Notes: generated by a model not told the origin, from the sequence alone. 64,000 nucleotides of DNA from DASUCS01 sp041166385 (GCA_041166385.1 JBEEFW010000025.1:24058-88057), one strand, 5' to 3'; positions 51,918 through 60,550 are shown, numbered from the stretch's first letter. A program made the numbers and translations.

Positions 51918-52187
51918 TCAGGCCTGAGCCGACGCCTTGTTGATGCGCTTCTGCAGGCGCGACTTGCGGCGAGCGGCGGCGTTCTTGTGGATGATGCCCT
52001 TCGTGGCGGCCTTGTCGAGGCGCTTGATGGCGGCCTTGGCGGCGTCGGCGGCGTTCTCTTCGCCCTGCTCGGCAGCGGTGATCGCCCGCTTCACGCGCGT
52101 CTTGAGCTCTGAGCGCACCGCCTTGTTGCGCGTGTGACGCTTCTCGTTCTGACGGTTGCGCTTGATCTGGCTCTTGATGTTTGCCAC
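51918..52187 (-). CDS. rpsT: 30S ribosomal protein S20
   Basis: An 89-residue, Lys/Arg-rich helical ribosomal protein binding 16S rRNA. The sequence begins ANIKSQIKRNRQNEKRHTRN and includes KNAAARRKSRLQKRIN, typical of bS20. The GTG start at 52187 has AGGGA 9 nt upstream; a longer frame continues upstream only as a shadow of lepA. It is transcribed alone, divergent from lepA and convergent with holA, with a well-placed promoter. Confidence 0.95.
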   Translation of the reverse strand: MANIKSQIKRNRQNEKRHTRNKAVRSELKTRVKRAITAAEQGEENAADAAKAAIKRLDKAATKGIIHKNAAARRKSRLQKRINKASAQA

Positions 52188-52223
52188 GAAATTCCCTGGG
52201 TCGACTCGTACGACAGCCGGGAC

Positions 52224-52252
52224 AGGGTAGTGGCCCGGCTCACCGATGTCAC
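52224..52252 (-). promoter_or_regulatory. Promoter of rpsT
   Basis: On the minus strand, GTGACA (52252-52247) matches the -35 consensus at five positions and TACCCT (52229-52224) is a TANNNT -10 box, separated by exactly 17 bp. The predicted start leaves a leader of about 30 nt before the ribosome site. Confidence 0.5.
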
Positions 52253-52274
52253 ACCCGCCGTAGCTATCGTCGGC

Positions 52275-54065
52275 ATGCCCATGGACCTGTCCCGCCTTCG
52301 CGACGTCGCAGTAGTTGCCCACGTGGACCATGGCAAGACCACTCTGTCGGACCGGCTCCTGGAGATGACCGGTGCGGTCGATCTGCGAGACATGCGCGCT
52401 CAATACCTGGACTCGATGGAGCTCGAGCGGGAGCGGGGCATCACGATCAAGCTCCAATCGGTGCGCCTGAACTGGCGCGATCACGTCATCAACATCATCG
52501 ACACGCCCGGCCACGTCGACTTCGGCTACGAGGTGTCTCGTTCGCTGGCCGCATGCGACGGCGTGATCTTGCTGGTCGATGCGGCACAAGGGATCGAGGC
52601 GCAGACCTTGGCGAACTGCTACCTCGCGATGGAGAACAACCTCGAGATCGTGGCGGCGCTCAACAAGATCGACCTTCCCGCCGCGGAGCCCGACCGGTAT
52701 GCCGAGGAGATCGAGCGGGTGCTCGGCATCCCGGCCGGAGAGATCCTGCGGATCAGCGCCAAGAGCGGCGAAGGTGTCCCCGAATTGCTCGACGCAGTGA
52801 TCGAGCGCATCCCCCCGCCCACGGGGAGCGTCGACGAGCCGCTCCAAGCGCTCATCTTCGACTCGCACTTCGACCAGTACCGCGGGGTGATCAGCTCCGT
52901 CCGCGTGATGAACGGCACGCTCACCACCGGCTCGCGCTTGCGATTCATGCAAGCCAACTCGGTGTACGACGCCGACGAGATCGGTGTGCGGCTGCCCCTG
53001 AACACACCCGTCGCGAGCCTCGGACCGGGAGAGGTGGGCTATCTCATCGCCGGGATCAAAGACGTGGGCGAAGCCCGCTCCGGCGAAACCGTCACCGACG
53101 CGTCGCGACCCGCCAAGGAGCCGTTGCCCGGCTACCGCGAACCCAAGCCGATGGTGTTCTGCGGCCTGTATCCGATCGACGGCGACGAATTCTCCGATCT
53201 GCGCGAGGCGCTCGAGAGGCTGCGGCTCAACGACTCCAGCTTCACGTACGAGCCGGAGAGCTCACAAGCGCTCGGGTTCGGGTTCCGCTGCGGCTTCCTA
53301 GGTCTGCTGCACATGGAGATCGTGCGCGAGCGGCTGGAGCGCGAGTTCAACCTCGCACTCATCTCCACTGCACCTTCGGTCGAGTACCGCGTGAACACGA
53401 CCGCGGGCGAGAGGTTGGCGGTTCACAGCCCGGCGGAGATGCCAGAGGCGCAGGAGATCGAGAGCATCGAGGAGCCGATGTTCACCGTCACACTGCTCAC
53501 GCCGACGACGTATACCGGCACGCTGATGGAGCTCTGTCAGCAACGCCGCGGCGACATGAAGAAGCTCGAGTACCTGTCACCCGAGCGCGTCGAGCTCGTG
53601 TACCGCATCCCGCTGGCTGAGGTCGTGATCGACTTCTTCGATCAGCTCAAGTCGCGCACCCAGGGCTACGCCAGCCTCGACTACGAACCGGCCGGCTACG
53701 AGCCCGCCAATCTGGTCAGGGTCGACGTGCTGTTGAACGGTGTCATCGCGGACGCGTTCAGCACCATCGTGCATCGCGACAAGGCCTACGACTACGGCCG
53801 GCGCATGGCCGAGAAGCTGCGGGAGCTGATCCCGCGCCAGATGTTCGACGTGCCGATCCAGGCGGCCATCGGTGGCCGCATCATCGCCAGGGAGACGGTG
53901 AAGGCCAAGCGCAAGGACGTGTTGGCGAAGTGCTATGGCGGCGACATCACGCGCAAGCGCAAGCTGCTCGAGCGTCAGAAGGAAGGCAAGAAGAAGATGA
54001 AGTCGATCGGACGCGTCGAGGTCCCGCAGGAGGCCTTCATCAGCGCGCTCCGCATGGACGACTGA
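52275..54065 (+). CDS. lepA: Elongation factor 4
   Basis: A 596-residue translational GTPase that back-translocates or remodels stalled ribosomes. G motifs are AHVDHGKTT (G1), DTPGHVD (G3) and NKID (G4). The LepA-specific C-terminus has the invariant segment AKCYGGDITRKRKLLERQKEGKKKMK. ATG 52275 is used; the second ATG at 52281 is equally plausible, and a TATCGT box at 52265-52270 suggests a near-leaderless transcript. Divergent from rpsT. Confidence 0.95.
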   Translation: MPMDLSRLRDVAVVAHVDHGKTTLSDRLLEMTGAVDLRDMRAQYLDSMELERERGITIKLQSVRLNWRDHVINIIDTPGHVDFGYEVSRSLAACDGVILLVDAAQGIEAQTLANCYLAMENNLEIVAALNKIDLPAAEPDRYAEEIERVLGIPAGEILRISAKSGEGVPELLDAVIERIPPPTGSVDEPLQALIFDSHFDQYRGVISSVRVMNGTLTTGSRLRFMQANSVYDADEIGVRLPLNTPVASLGPGEVGYLIAGIKDVGEARSGETVTDASRPAKEPLPGYREPKPMVFCGLYPIDGDEFSDLREALERLRLNDSSFTYEPESSQALGFGFRCGFLGLLHMEIVRERLEREFNLALISTAPSVEYRVNTTAGERLAVHSPAEMPEAQEIESIEEPMFTVTLLTPTTYTGTLMELCQQRRGDMKKLEYLSPERVELVYRIPLAEVVIDFFDQLKSRTQGYASLDYEPAGYEPANLVRVDVLLNGVIADAFSTIVHRDKAYDYGRRMAEKLRELIPRQMFDVPIQAAIGGRIIARETVKAKRKDVLAKCYGGDITRKRKLLERQKEGKKKMKSIGRVEVPQEAFISALRMDD

Positions 54066-54076
54066 TGTAACGAACC

Positions 54077-54319
54077 TCAGGCGGAGGCGGAGTGCGGCGC
54101 CGACACCGAGTCGACGACGATCTCGAGGCTCACCGGCTCGCGCACGTTTGCATCGACGACGCGACGGATGCGGGCTCGAAGATCGCTCGGTGCAACGGAC
54201 GCGAGCACGACGGCCTGCACGAGCAATCCCTCGCCATCGCTGTCGCGATCGAGCCCTACGGCCACGACGCCCGGAACACAGCGCAACTCGAGTTCGAGGC
54301 GGTCGAGATCGGTCGTCAT
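54077..54319 (-). CDS. 80-residue protein of unknown function, coupled to a GGDEF gene
   Basis: ATG 54319 overlaps the stop of the upstream GGDEF gene (ATGA), which fixes the start. The protein begins MTTDLDRLELELRCVPGVVA; it has alternating hydrophobic strands and two amphipathic helices, which suggests a small alpha/beta fold, and no signal peptide or membrane helix. I recognise no family. The coupling suggests a role with the diguanylate cyclase, for example as a partner or regulator. Confidence 0.6.
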   Translation of the reverse strand: MTTDLDRLELELRCVPGVVAVGLDRDSDGEGLLVQAVVLASVAPSDLRARIRRVVDANVREPVSLEIVVDSVSAPHSASA

Positions 54320-55179
54320 GATCGCGCCGTCGTCTCCGCGGTGCGCTTCTTGCCGGCGTGCTTCGCCTCGTACAGGCGCTGGTCGGCAAACCGGTACAGG
54401 TCGTCGACGCTCGACGCCTCGTCGGGACACATGGCCAACCCTGCGGTCCACGTGATGTCACTGGCCGAGCCGGCCTGATGGCCGTGCAGGCGATCGAGGA
54501 TCGCTTCGATGGAACTGGGGCCATCGATGTGCAGCAGTAATGCGAACTCGTCGCCACCGACACGCGCCGCGATGTCGCCTGCGCGCAAACCGTGGCGCAA
54601 GTCTTCACCCACCTGGCGGAGGGCAGCGTCGCCGCCTTGGTGGCCGATGCGGTCGTTGATGGCCTTGAAGCCGTCGAGGTCGAGCAGCACGAGACCGAAG
54701 CTCCAGCCGTACCGCACGCTGCGGCTGATCGACGCCCCGAGGTGATCGTCGAACCCGCGGCGGTTGTACAGACCCGTCAGTGGATCGTGCAGCGATTCGT
54801 AGTGCAATCGATCGAGTCGGAGCGCGACCTCGCACAGTCGCGCGATCGCATCGATGTCGTCGGCTTCGTCGACGAGCGTCGGTTCGGTGTGGATGCCCGT
54901 ACCGCGATTCAACACGCCGGACGGGAGACGATCGAGTTCGAACGGACGGCGTCCCGCGTTGAACAACTGCAGACCGAGCACCGCATCGTTGAGCACGACG
55001 TGTGCTTCCTTCAGATCCCACGTGGCGACCAGGCGATCGAGGCACGACGCGATGAATGCGACGCCCGACGGTGACGCCGACAGCTCGTTGACGAGGTCGG
55101 TCAGAAGCGAGCGAGCGCGCGTGTCAGGCACGCTTTCCTCTCCAGGCTCCCGCACCCACTCCTCCTCCGTCTCCGTCAT
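54316..55179 (-). CDS. GGDEF-domain diguanylate cyclase with GAF-like N-terminus
   Basis: A 287-residue protein. The N-terminal half (about 20-120) is probably a GAF-like or degenerate sensor. The GGDEF domain (130-280) has HDPLTGLYNRRGFDD, the metal Asp in LLDLDGFKAIND and the active site GGDEF (208-212). The I-site RAGD (199-202) is five residues before it. So it should make c-di-GMP with product inhibition. It is divergent from hrcA across a 215-bp spacer. The last 4 bp overlap an 80-residue ORF. Confidence 0.88.
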   Translation of the reverse strand: MTETEEEWVREPGEESVPDTRARSLLTDLVNELSASPSGVAFIASCLDRLVATWDLKEAHVVLNDAVLGLQLFNAGRRPFELDRLPSGVLNRGTGIHTEPTLVDEADDIDAIARLCEVALRLDRLHYESLHDPLTGLYNRRGFDDHLGASISRSVRYGWSFGLVLLDLDGFKAINDRIGHQGGDAALRQVGEDLRHGLRAGDIAARVGGDEFALLLHIDGPSSIEAILDRLHGHQAGSASDITWTAGLAMCPDEASSVDDLYRFADQRLYEAKHAGKKRTAETTARS

Positions 55180-55394
55180 CGCACCGCAACGGGTTTGTCA
55201 TAGAAGGATTCTTTGTCACTGCGCGTGATCCCTGCTCTTACGATCCGTACGGAGAGTGTGACTTTACGTCCTAGACCCCCTGCGAACAGGGCGTTCCCGA
55301 TCGGGCTGAGCCTACCGAACGCGACCCCCGGGAAATGGGGATCGGTAACATCACAGATGCCCTCTCGGGCGTGCAGCCCAAGGGCGGATCTCTG
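55180..55394. promoter_or_regulatory. 215-bp divergent spacer between the GGDEF gene and hrcA
   Basis: This is the longest spacer in the window. It holds TAACAT at 55346-55351 as a possible -10 for hrcA and AGGG (55381-55384) as ribosome site. CTC/GAG-type inverted bases around 55231-55251 do not match the CIRCE consensus. I see no other gene, tRNA or terminator. Confidence 0.3.
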
Positions 55395-56390
55395 ATGCTC
55401 GACGAACGAAAAGCCGCCATCCTCCGAGCGGTCGTGGAGGAGTACATCGCAACGGCCCAGCCGGTGGGTTCGGGTCACATCGCGCCGGCGGTCAACGTGT
55501 CGTCGGCCACGGTGCGCAATGACATGGCCGCTCTGGAGCACGAGGGCTACCTCCGCCAGCCGCATACCAGCGCCGGCAGGGTCCCGACCGACAAGGGCTA
55601 CCGGTATTTCGTCGACTCCCTGCGGGGGCCAGGACAGCTGGGGACCGCCCAGGTGCAGCAGGTCCGGTCCTTCTTCGCGAAGGCCCACGGCGAGCTCGAG
55701 CAGATGCTGCACGACACCAGCCGCCTGCTGTCTGACCTCACCGAGCACACCGCCGTCGTGATCGGCCGGCCCCCGGAGGCCACCTCGATCCGGTCGGTGC
55801 AGCTCGTCGGGCTGGGTGGGGGTGTCGCCCTCGTGGTGCTGGTGATGTCGAACGGTGCCATCGACAAGCGCACCATCGACCTCGGCCCTGAGGCTGGTGA
55901 GGATCGGCTCGGCGCCGCCACAGCTCACCTCACACGCCACCTGATGGGCAGCCACCCATCGACCCTTCCTGCGAGCCTTCCGCCGAGCGGCGACCAGGCC
56001 ACTGATGCCCTCACGAGCTCGGCGATCACCGCGCTGCGCGGCGGGCACGACGCCGACGAGCAGATGTTCGTGGGCGGTGCCTCCCGGATGGCGCTGGCGT
56101 TCGACGCCGTCGAGACGGTGCGCGAGGTACTGGGCATCCTCGAGCAGCAGTACGTCGTCGTCACCGTGCTCCGCGACGTGCTCGATCGCGGGCTGCAGGT
56201 TGCGATCGGCGCCGAAACCGGGTTGGAAACCCTCGCCGAGTGCTCGCTGGTCGTCGCGCCGTACGAGATCGAGGGCGAAGAGGCGGGCACCATCGGTGTG
56301 CTCGGCCCGACGCGCATGAACTATCCGCAAGCTCTCGCGGCGGTGGCCGTCGTGAGCAAGCGCCTCAGTCATCATCGGACCGAGGGCTGA
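55395..56390 (+). CDS. hrcA: Heat-inducible transcription repressor HrcA
   Basis: A 331-residue repressor of heat-shock genes. The winged-helix N-terminus includes DERKAAILRAVVEEYIATAQPVGS and SSATVRNDMAALEHEGYLRQPHTSAGRVPTDKGYRYFVD, which is highly characteristic. The C-terminal GAF-like dimerisation domain has LGPTRMNYPQALAAV. ATG 55395 is chosen because homology starts there; an upstream in-frame ATG at 55335 would add a non-homologous stretch. It is followed by dnaJ after 1 bp, in the classic hrcA-dnaJ order. No CIRCE operator was found upstream. Confidence 0.94.
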   Translation: MLDERKAAILRAVVEEYIATAQPVGSGHIAPAVNVSSATVRNDMAALEHEGYLRQPHTSAGRVPTDKGYRYFVDSLRGPGQLGTAQVQQVRSFFAKAHGELEQMLHDTSRLLSDLTEHTAVVIGRPPEATSIRSVQLVGLGGGVALVVLVMSNGAIDKRTIDLGPEAGEDRLGAATAHLTRHLMGSHPSTLPASLPPSGDQATDALTSSAITALRGGHDADEQMFVGGASRMALAFDAVETVREVLGILEQQYVVVTVLRDVLDRGLQVAIGAETGLETLAECSLVVAPYEIEGEEAGTIGVLGPTRMNYPQALAAVAVVSKRLSHHRTEG

Positions 56391-56391
56391 C

Positions 56392-57513
56392 ATGGCCGAC
56401 TACTACGAGCTGCTCGGCGTGCGCCGCGACGCTCCCCAGGACGACATCAAACGAGCGTTCCGAAAAAAGGCGATGGAGCTCCACCCGGACGCCAACCCTG
56501 ACGACCCGGAGGCGGAAGCGCAGTTCAAGGAGGTCGCCCTCGCGTACGAGGTGCTGTCGGATCCGGATCGCCGGCAGCGCTACGACCGGTACGGGCCCGA
56601 AGGTGCGAGCGCGGCCGGTGCCGACGCGTTCAACTTCAACAACAACTTCGGAAGCCTTGGCGACATCTTCGACGCATTCTTCGGTGGCAGCGCGGGAGGC
56701 TTCTCCGGTGGTGGACGAGCGGGACCTCCACGCGGACAAGACCTCGAGGTGGTCGCCGAGATCGACTTCGAACGGGCCGTGTTCGGTGGCGAGCACGCGA
56801 TCAGCGTCCGCACCGCCATCGCCTGTCCCACCTGCGAGGCGACCGGCGCCGCGCCTGGAACGTCGGCGCAGCAGTGCGCGCAGTGCGGCGGCTCCGGCCA
56901 AGTGCGCCGGGTGCGGCAGTCGATCCTCGGCCAAATGGTCACGGCGGGTGCATGCGCGGCGTGCGGCGGGATGGGACAGGTCATCGAACGGCCGTGCGTC
57001 GACTGCCGCGGCGAGGGCCGCCAGGTCCAAGACAAGACCTACACCGTCGATGTGCCCGCGGGCGTTGACACGGGTTCGACGCTTCGCCTCGGAGGGCGCG
57101 GCGCCGCGGGGATTCGCGGCGGGGGCTACGGCGACCTCTACGTGCATGTGCGGGTCGGTGCACACGCGCGATTCCAGCGCCAGGGCTACGACTTGATCCA
57201 CGAGCTGCACGTGCCGTTCACGCAAGCCGCGCTTGGCGCGCAGTTCGCCTTCGAGACGCTCGACGGCACGGAGGATCTCGTGCTGCCGCGCGGCACGCAG
57301 ACCGGTCGCGTGTTCCGGCTCCGCGGTAGGGGGGTCCCGCACGTCGAAGGACGAGGTCGCGGCGACCTGCTCGTGCAGGTCGTCGTCGACACGCCGACGG
57401 ACCTGTCCGACGAACAGGAGGAGATCGTTCGTCAGTTCGCGGACTTGCGTGGTGACGCCGTAGCCCCCGCGGACAGCGGGTTCTTCTCGCGCATTCGTTC
57501 CGCGTTCAAGTAG
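56392..57513 (+). CDS. dnaJ: Chaperone protein DnaJ
   Basis: A 373-residue type I DnaJ. The J domain contains HPD (HPDANPDDPE), followed by a Gly/Phe-rich region with SAGGFSGGGRAG, and the zinc centre has four CXXC motifs, CPTC, CAQC, CAAC and CVDC. The C-terminal substrate-binding part ends in a Phe-rich tail. It stimulates DnaK ATPase. No dnaK or grpE is in the window. The rsmE GTG starts on the base after the stop, so the heat-shock operon runs hrcA-dnaJ-rsmE. Confidence 0.95.
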   Translation: MADYYELLGVRRDAPQDDIKRAFRKKAMELHPDANPDDPEAEAQFKEVALAYEVLSDPDRRQRYDRYGPEGASAAGADAFNFNNNFGSLGDIFDAFFGGSAGGFSGGGRAGPPRGQDLEVVAEIDFERAVFGGEHAISVRTAIACPTCEATGAAPGTSAQQCAQCGGSGQVRRVRQSILGQMVTAGACAACGGMGQVIERPCVDCRGEGRQVQDKTYTVDVPAGVDTGSTLRLGGRGAAGIRGGGYGDLYVHVRVGAHARFQRQGYDLIHELHVPFTQAALGAQFAFETLDGTEDLVLPRGTQTGRVFRLRGRGVPHVEGRGRGDLLVQVVVDTPTDLSDEQEEIVRQFADLRGDAVAPADSGFFSRIRSAFK

Positions 57514-58209
57514 GTGGAGCCCTCGGGCAAGGCGCATGCGTTCGTGCGCGATCTCGACGCACCCGAGCTCTCCGGCGACGATCATCACCACCTTTCGCGG
57601 GTGCTGCGGTTGCACCCGGGCGACGAGGTGACGGTCAGCGACGGTGTCGGAGGGTGGCGTCGCTGCCGGTTCGGCCAACCGCTCGAGCCGATCAGCGCGG
57701 TCGAGCATGACGACGCGCCGGTCCCGGAGATCACGGTTGCCTTCGCGCTTGTGAAGGGCGAACGTCCGGAGTGGGTCGTGCAGAAGCTGACCGAAGTCGG
57801 CGTCGATCGGATCGTTCCGTTCGTCGCCGAGCGCTCGGTCGTGCAGTGGGACGACGGCAAGGCGGAACGCAACCATGCGCGGCTGCTGCTCGTGGCCCGG
57901 CAGGCTGCGATGCAGAGCCGGCGTTCGTGGCTGCCCGTCGTGGAGCCGATCGCAGTCTTCGCGCAGGTCGCCGCCCGCCCGGGCGGCGCGCTGGCCGATC
58001 GCTCTGGGGCGCCACCGTCGTTGCAACGACCCGTCGTGCTCGTCGGCCCGGAGGGCGGCTGGTCGGAGGCGGAACGGGTGAGCGGCCTGCCGACTGTGGG
58101 GCTTGGGCCGACTGTCTTGCGGGCCGAAACCGCGGCGATCGTGGCCGGTGCTGCCTTGTGTGGCCTGCGTTCTGCACTCTTCGCACCGGTCGACGGCCAC
58201 GGAGGGTGA
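57514..58209 (+). CDS. rsmE: 16S rRNA (uracil-1498-N3)-methyltransferase
   Basis: A 231-residue SPOUT-class methyltransferase. Motifs are HHLSRVLRLHPGDEVTVSDG at the PUA-like N-terminus, LVKGERPEWVVQKLTEVGVDRIVPF, VLVGPEGGWSEAE and the knot segment LGPTVLRAETA. GTG 57514 directly follows the dnaJ stop, and the downstream frame begins VEPSGKAHAFVRDL. The hrcA-dnaJ-rsmE order is common in Actinobacteria. Confidence 0.92.
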   Translation: MEPSGKAHAFVRDLDAPELSGDDHHHLSRVLRLHPGDEVTVSDGVGGWRRCRFGQPLEPISAVEHDDAPVPEITVAFALVKGERPEWVVQKLTEVGVDRIVPFVAERSVVQWDDGKAERNHARLLLVARQAAMQSRRSWLPVVEPIAVFAQVAARPGGALADRSGAPPSLQRPVVLVGPEGGWSEAERVSGLPTVGLGPTVLRAETAAIVAGAALCGLRSALFAPVDGHGG

Positions 58210-58239
58210 TTGCCCCGAGGGGGCCCTTCCGTTTAGATT
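58210..58239 (+). promoter_or_regulatory. Candidate promoter for the BldD-like regulator gene
   Basis: TTGCCC at 58210-58215 and TAGATT at 58234-58239 are separated by 18 bp. The transcript would have a leader of about 54 nt with a good ribosome site (GGGAGAGGG at 58286-58294). A CCCCATTGGGG hairpin lies in the first part of the leader. Confidence 0.45.
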
Positions 58240-58299
58240 GCCCCATTGGGGAGGGCAGCGGTCCGCTGCCGTGGGCCAGCCCGACGGGAGAGGGACTCC

Positions 58300-58827
58300 G
58301 TGCCAGACGATGAGCAGCTCGAAGATCCGACCGGCTATGGCCGCAAGGTCGGCGAGCGACTTCGTGCCATTCGACGCCAAAAAGGGCTTTCGCTCCAAGA
58401 CGTCGAAGCCGCCTCGACACAAGAGTTCAAGGCGTCCGTGCTCGGCGCGTACGAACGCGGTGAGCGGGCGATCTCCGTTCCCCGCCTCCAACGGCTCGCC
58501 CGCTTCTACTCCGTGCCGGTCGACCAGCTCCTGCCCCGCGAAGAGGGCGAGGGCGGCAGCGACATCGTCGATCTCACCGAATCGTCCACGCGCGATCTGC
58601 GCCAGAGCATCACGATCGATCTTGCGCGATTGCGCGACCTCGACTCGGAGCCGTCGCAGATGCTCGTTCGCTACCTGCAGATGATCCAAGTGCAGCGGCA
58701 GGACTTCAACGGTCGCATGCTCACCGTGCGCCGCGACGATCTGCGGGCGATCGCTTGCATTCTCGACACCAGTCTCGACCAGGCCGTCGAACGTCTCGAC
58801 GACCTGGGTCTGTGCCTCACCAGCTGA
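58300..58827 (+). CDS. bldD: BldD-like HTH transcriptional regulator with c-di-GMP signature
   Basis: A 175-residue protein. An XRE-type helix-turn-helix (about 13-80) includes GYGRKVGERLRAIRRQKGLSLQDVEA and GAYERGERAISVPRLQRLARFYSVP, as in Streptomyces BldD. The C-terminal domain has RQD at 133-135, eight residues, then RRDD at 144-147, which exactly fits the RXD-X8-RXXD c-di-GMP-binding signature reported for BldD. So a c-di-GMP-dependent repressor is likely; its regulon here is unknown. The GTG start 58300 has ribosome site GGGAGAGGG; longer frames lack homology. The stop overlaps the hemW start by 16 bp. Confidence 0.88.
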   Translation: MPDDEQLEDPTGYGRKVGERLRAIRRQKGLSLQDVEAASTQEFKASVLGAYERGERAISVPRLQRLARFYSVPVDQLLPREEGEGGSDIVDLTESSTRDLRQSITIDLARLRDLDSEPSQMLVRYLQMIQVQRQDFNGRMLTVRRDDLRAIACILDTSLDQAVERLDDLGLCLTS

Positions 58828-59936
58828 CGACCGCGCCGGACGGCACCGGCTTCGGCTACTACGTCCACGTCCCGTTTTGCGCGAAGCGGTGCGACTATTG
58901 CGCGTTCGCGACGTGGACCGATCGAGACCATCTCGTCGAGCGCTACCTCCAAGCGTGTCGTGACGACGTCGAACGCTCCGCATCCGCCGCGCCGTCGGCG
59001 ACGAGCGTGTTCTTCGGAGGAGGAACGCCGTCACTCGTCGCTGCCGACCTTCTGATGCACGTGCTCGACGCGATGCCTCGGACGAGCGGTGCCGAGGTGA
59101 CCGTCGAGTGCAACCCTGACACCGTCACGCCCGAACTGCTTGGCGCGTACCGCGACGCTGGCGTGACGCGGGTCTCGCTGGGTGTGCAGTCGATGGTGCC
59201 GCATGTGCTCGCGTCGCTCGGGCGCACCCACGATCCCCGCAACGTCCGGCGATCGGTGGAGCTGACCCGTGAAGCGGGCTTCGACACGTTCAACCTCGAC
59301 CTCATCTACGGCGGGGCCGGCGAATCGCTCGACGATTGGCGACGCACGCTCGATGAGGCGCTCGCGCTGGATCCGCCGCACGTGAGCGCGTATGCACTCA
59401 CGGTCGAGCCAGGCACCGCGCTTGCGGACGACGTTTCTCGACATCCCGATGACGACGATCAGGCCGACAAGTACGCGATGGCCACGGACATGCTCGGCGC
59501 GGCCGGTCTCGGTTGGTACGAGATCTCGAACTGGGCTCGCCCGGGTCACGAGTGCCGGCACAACTTCCTGTACTGGCGGCAAGGCGACTACATCGGCGTG
59601 GGGTGCGCCGCACATTCGCATCGTGACGGTCGCCGCTGGTGGAACGTGCGTACACCCGAGCGCTACATCGACGCCATCGAAGGCGGAAGGTCGCCCGAGG
59701 CGGGGAGCGAGCATCTCGACGACGGCGGCAGAGCGCTCGAGGGCCTGCAGCTCGCGTTGCGCACCTCGGATGGCGTTCCCGCCGGCGCGCTGCCCGCTGA
59801 TGACGAGCTCGCCGGTCTGCTGTTGGCGGACGATGCGGGACAGGTGCGGCTGACCCTCAAGGGGCGGCTGCTCGCCAACGAAGTGGCGCTGCGGCTGCGT
59901 CAACCGGACGCAACCGCGGGCAGCTCGAGCACCTGA
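58812..59936 (+). CDS. hemW: HemW-like radical SAM protein (heme chaperone; formerly oxygen-independent coproporphyrinogen oxidase-like)
   Basis: A 374-residue radical SAM enzyme-like protein. The iron-sulfur motif is CAKRCDYC (Cys23, Cys27, Cys30; CX3CX2C). Further HemN/HemW motifs are VFFGGGTPSL, EVTVECNPDT, GVTRVSLGVQS and the HemW-like C-terminal domain with ISNWARPGHECRHNFLYW. GTG 58812 is the most likely start, overlapping the end of the BldD gene, since the first ~10 residues precede the GYYVHVPFC homology block. HemW is a heme-binding chaperone rather than an oxidase. It is close to dnaJ and phoH as in many Actinobacteria. Confidence 0.9.
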   Translation: MPHQLTTAPDGTGFGYYVHVPFCAKRCDYCAFATWTDRDHLVERYLQACRDDVERSASAAPSATSVFFGGGTPSLVAADLLMHVLDAMPRTSGAEVTVECNPDTVTPELLGAYRDAGVTRVSLGVQSMVPHVLASLGRTHDPRNVRRSVELTREAGFDTFNLDLIYGGAGESLDDWRRTLDEALALDPPHVSAYALTVEPGTALADDVSRHPDDDDQADKYAMATDMLGAAGLGWYEISNWARPGHECRHNFLYWRQGDYIGVGCAAHSHRDGRRWWNVRTPERYIDAIEGGRSPEAGSEHLDDGGRALEGLQLALRTSDGVPAGALPADDELAGLLLADDAGQVRLTLKGRLLANEVALRLRQPDATAGSSST

Positions 59937-59956
59937 CCCGCGAGCAAGCCAAGTAG

Positions 59957-60544
59957 CTAGACGAGGCTGACCTCCGCGATTGCCGAGATGGCGACGTACG
60001 CCGCCGCCTTCGGCTCGCCATCCAGCCGTACGGTCACGACATCGCGGCCCACGCTCCGCAGCTCGCCGGCCACCCCGTCCGCGTCCGGTGCGGTCACGAT
60101 CAGCACGCGGGGTCGATCGGCGGCCAGAACGCTCAACATCTCTGCCAAGCCGATCTCGGCCTGCACCACACGGTCACCGATCGGCCCCGGGCTGCGGGAG
60201 TCGGGGCGCACCGATCCAATGCCGGTGTAGGCCAGGAGCACATCGCGGCCGCCGCCCGTGCGCAGGGCGCAGAAGTCTGCGGCCACTGCCGCGATCGAGC
60301 CTCGATGACGCCGGCCCGCGCGACCGAGGATCACGACAGGTGTCCCTCGTTCGGCCAGGTCGACGAGCACCCCTACGAACGTCGCCGATTCGTCGGCTTG
60401 CAACCGCAACCATCGTTCACGCGTTCGCGCCGCGGCCGCGTCCTCGCTACGGGCATCGGCGACCCAGCGTTCGAGACGGGCAGCGAGATCCGGACCGCCC
60501 AGCAGACCAGCGCCTGGTGGCACCGCGGGGCGGGGCTCGTCCAC
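59957..60544 (-). CDS. Conserved-looking protein of unknown function, possible beta-barrel nucleic-acid-binding fold
   Basis: A 195-residue protein with no known family that I can name. The N-terminal half is helical and Arg/Ala-rich. The middle (about 55-110) has alternating strands in TFVGVLVDLAERGTPVVILG, RGSIAAVAADFCALRTGGGRD and VLLAYTGIGSVRP, the pattern of a small Sm-like or OB-like barrel. The C-terminal half resembles a Rossmann-like strand-helix repeat (RVLIVTAPDADGVAGELRSV). GTG 60544 is supported by a minus-strand TACCGT box (60556-60551) exactly 6 nt upstream. It is divergent from phoH. Confidence 0.6.
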   Translation of the reverse strand: MDEPRPAVPPGAGLLGGPDLAARLERWVADARSEDAAAARTRERWLRLQADESATFVGVLVDLAERGTPVVILGRAGRRHRGSIAAVAADFCALRTGGGRDVLLAYTGIGSVRPDSRSPGPIGDRVVQAEIGLAEMLSVLAADRPRVLIVTAPDADGVAGELRSVGRDVVTVRLDGEPKAAAYVAISAIAEVSLV

Positions 60545-60550
60545 CGCGCA

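Noticed and set aside
55205..55335. A CIRCE operator upstream of hrcA
   Set aside because: The inverted bases around 55231-55251 (CTC...GAG) do not contain the TTAGCACTC-N9-GAGTGCTAA arms.
56365..59034. An 889-codon minus-strand open frame across dnaJ, rsmE and the BldD-like gene
   Set aside because: It is the mirror of three well-supported plus-strand genes; high GC leaves antisense frames open. Its translation has no recognisable domain and is rich in Arg/His/Val as expected for a shadow.
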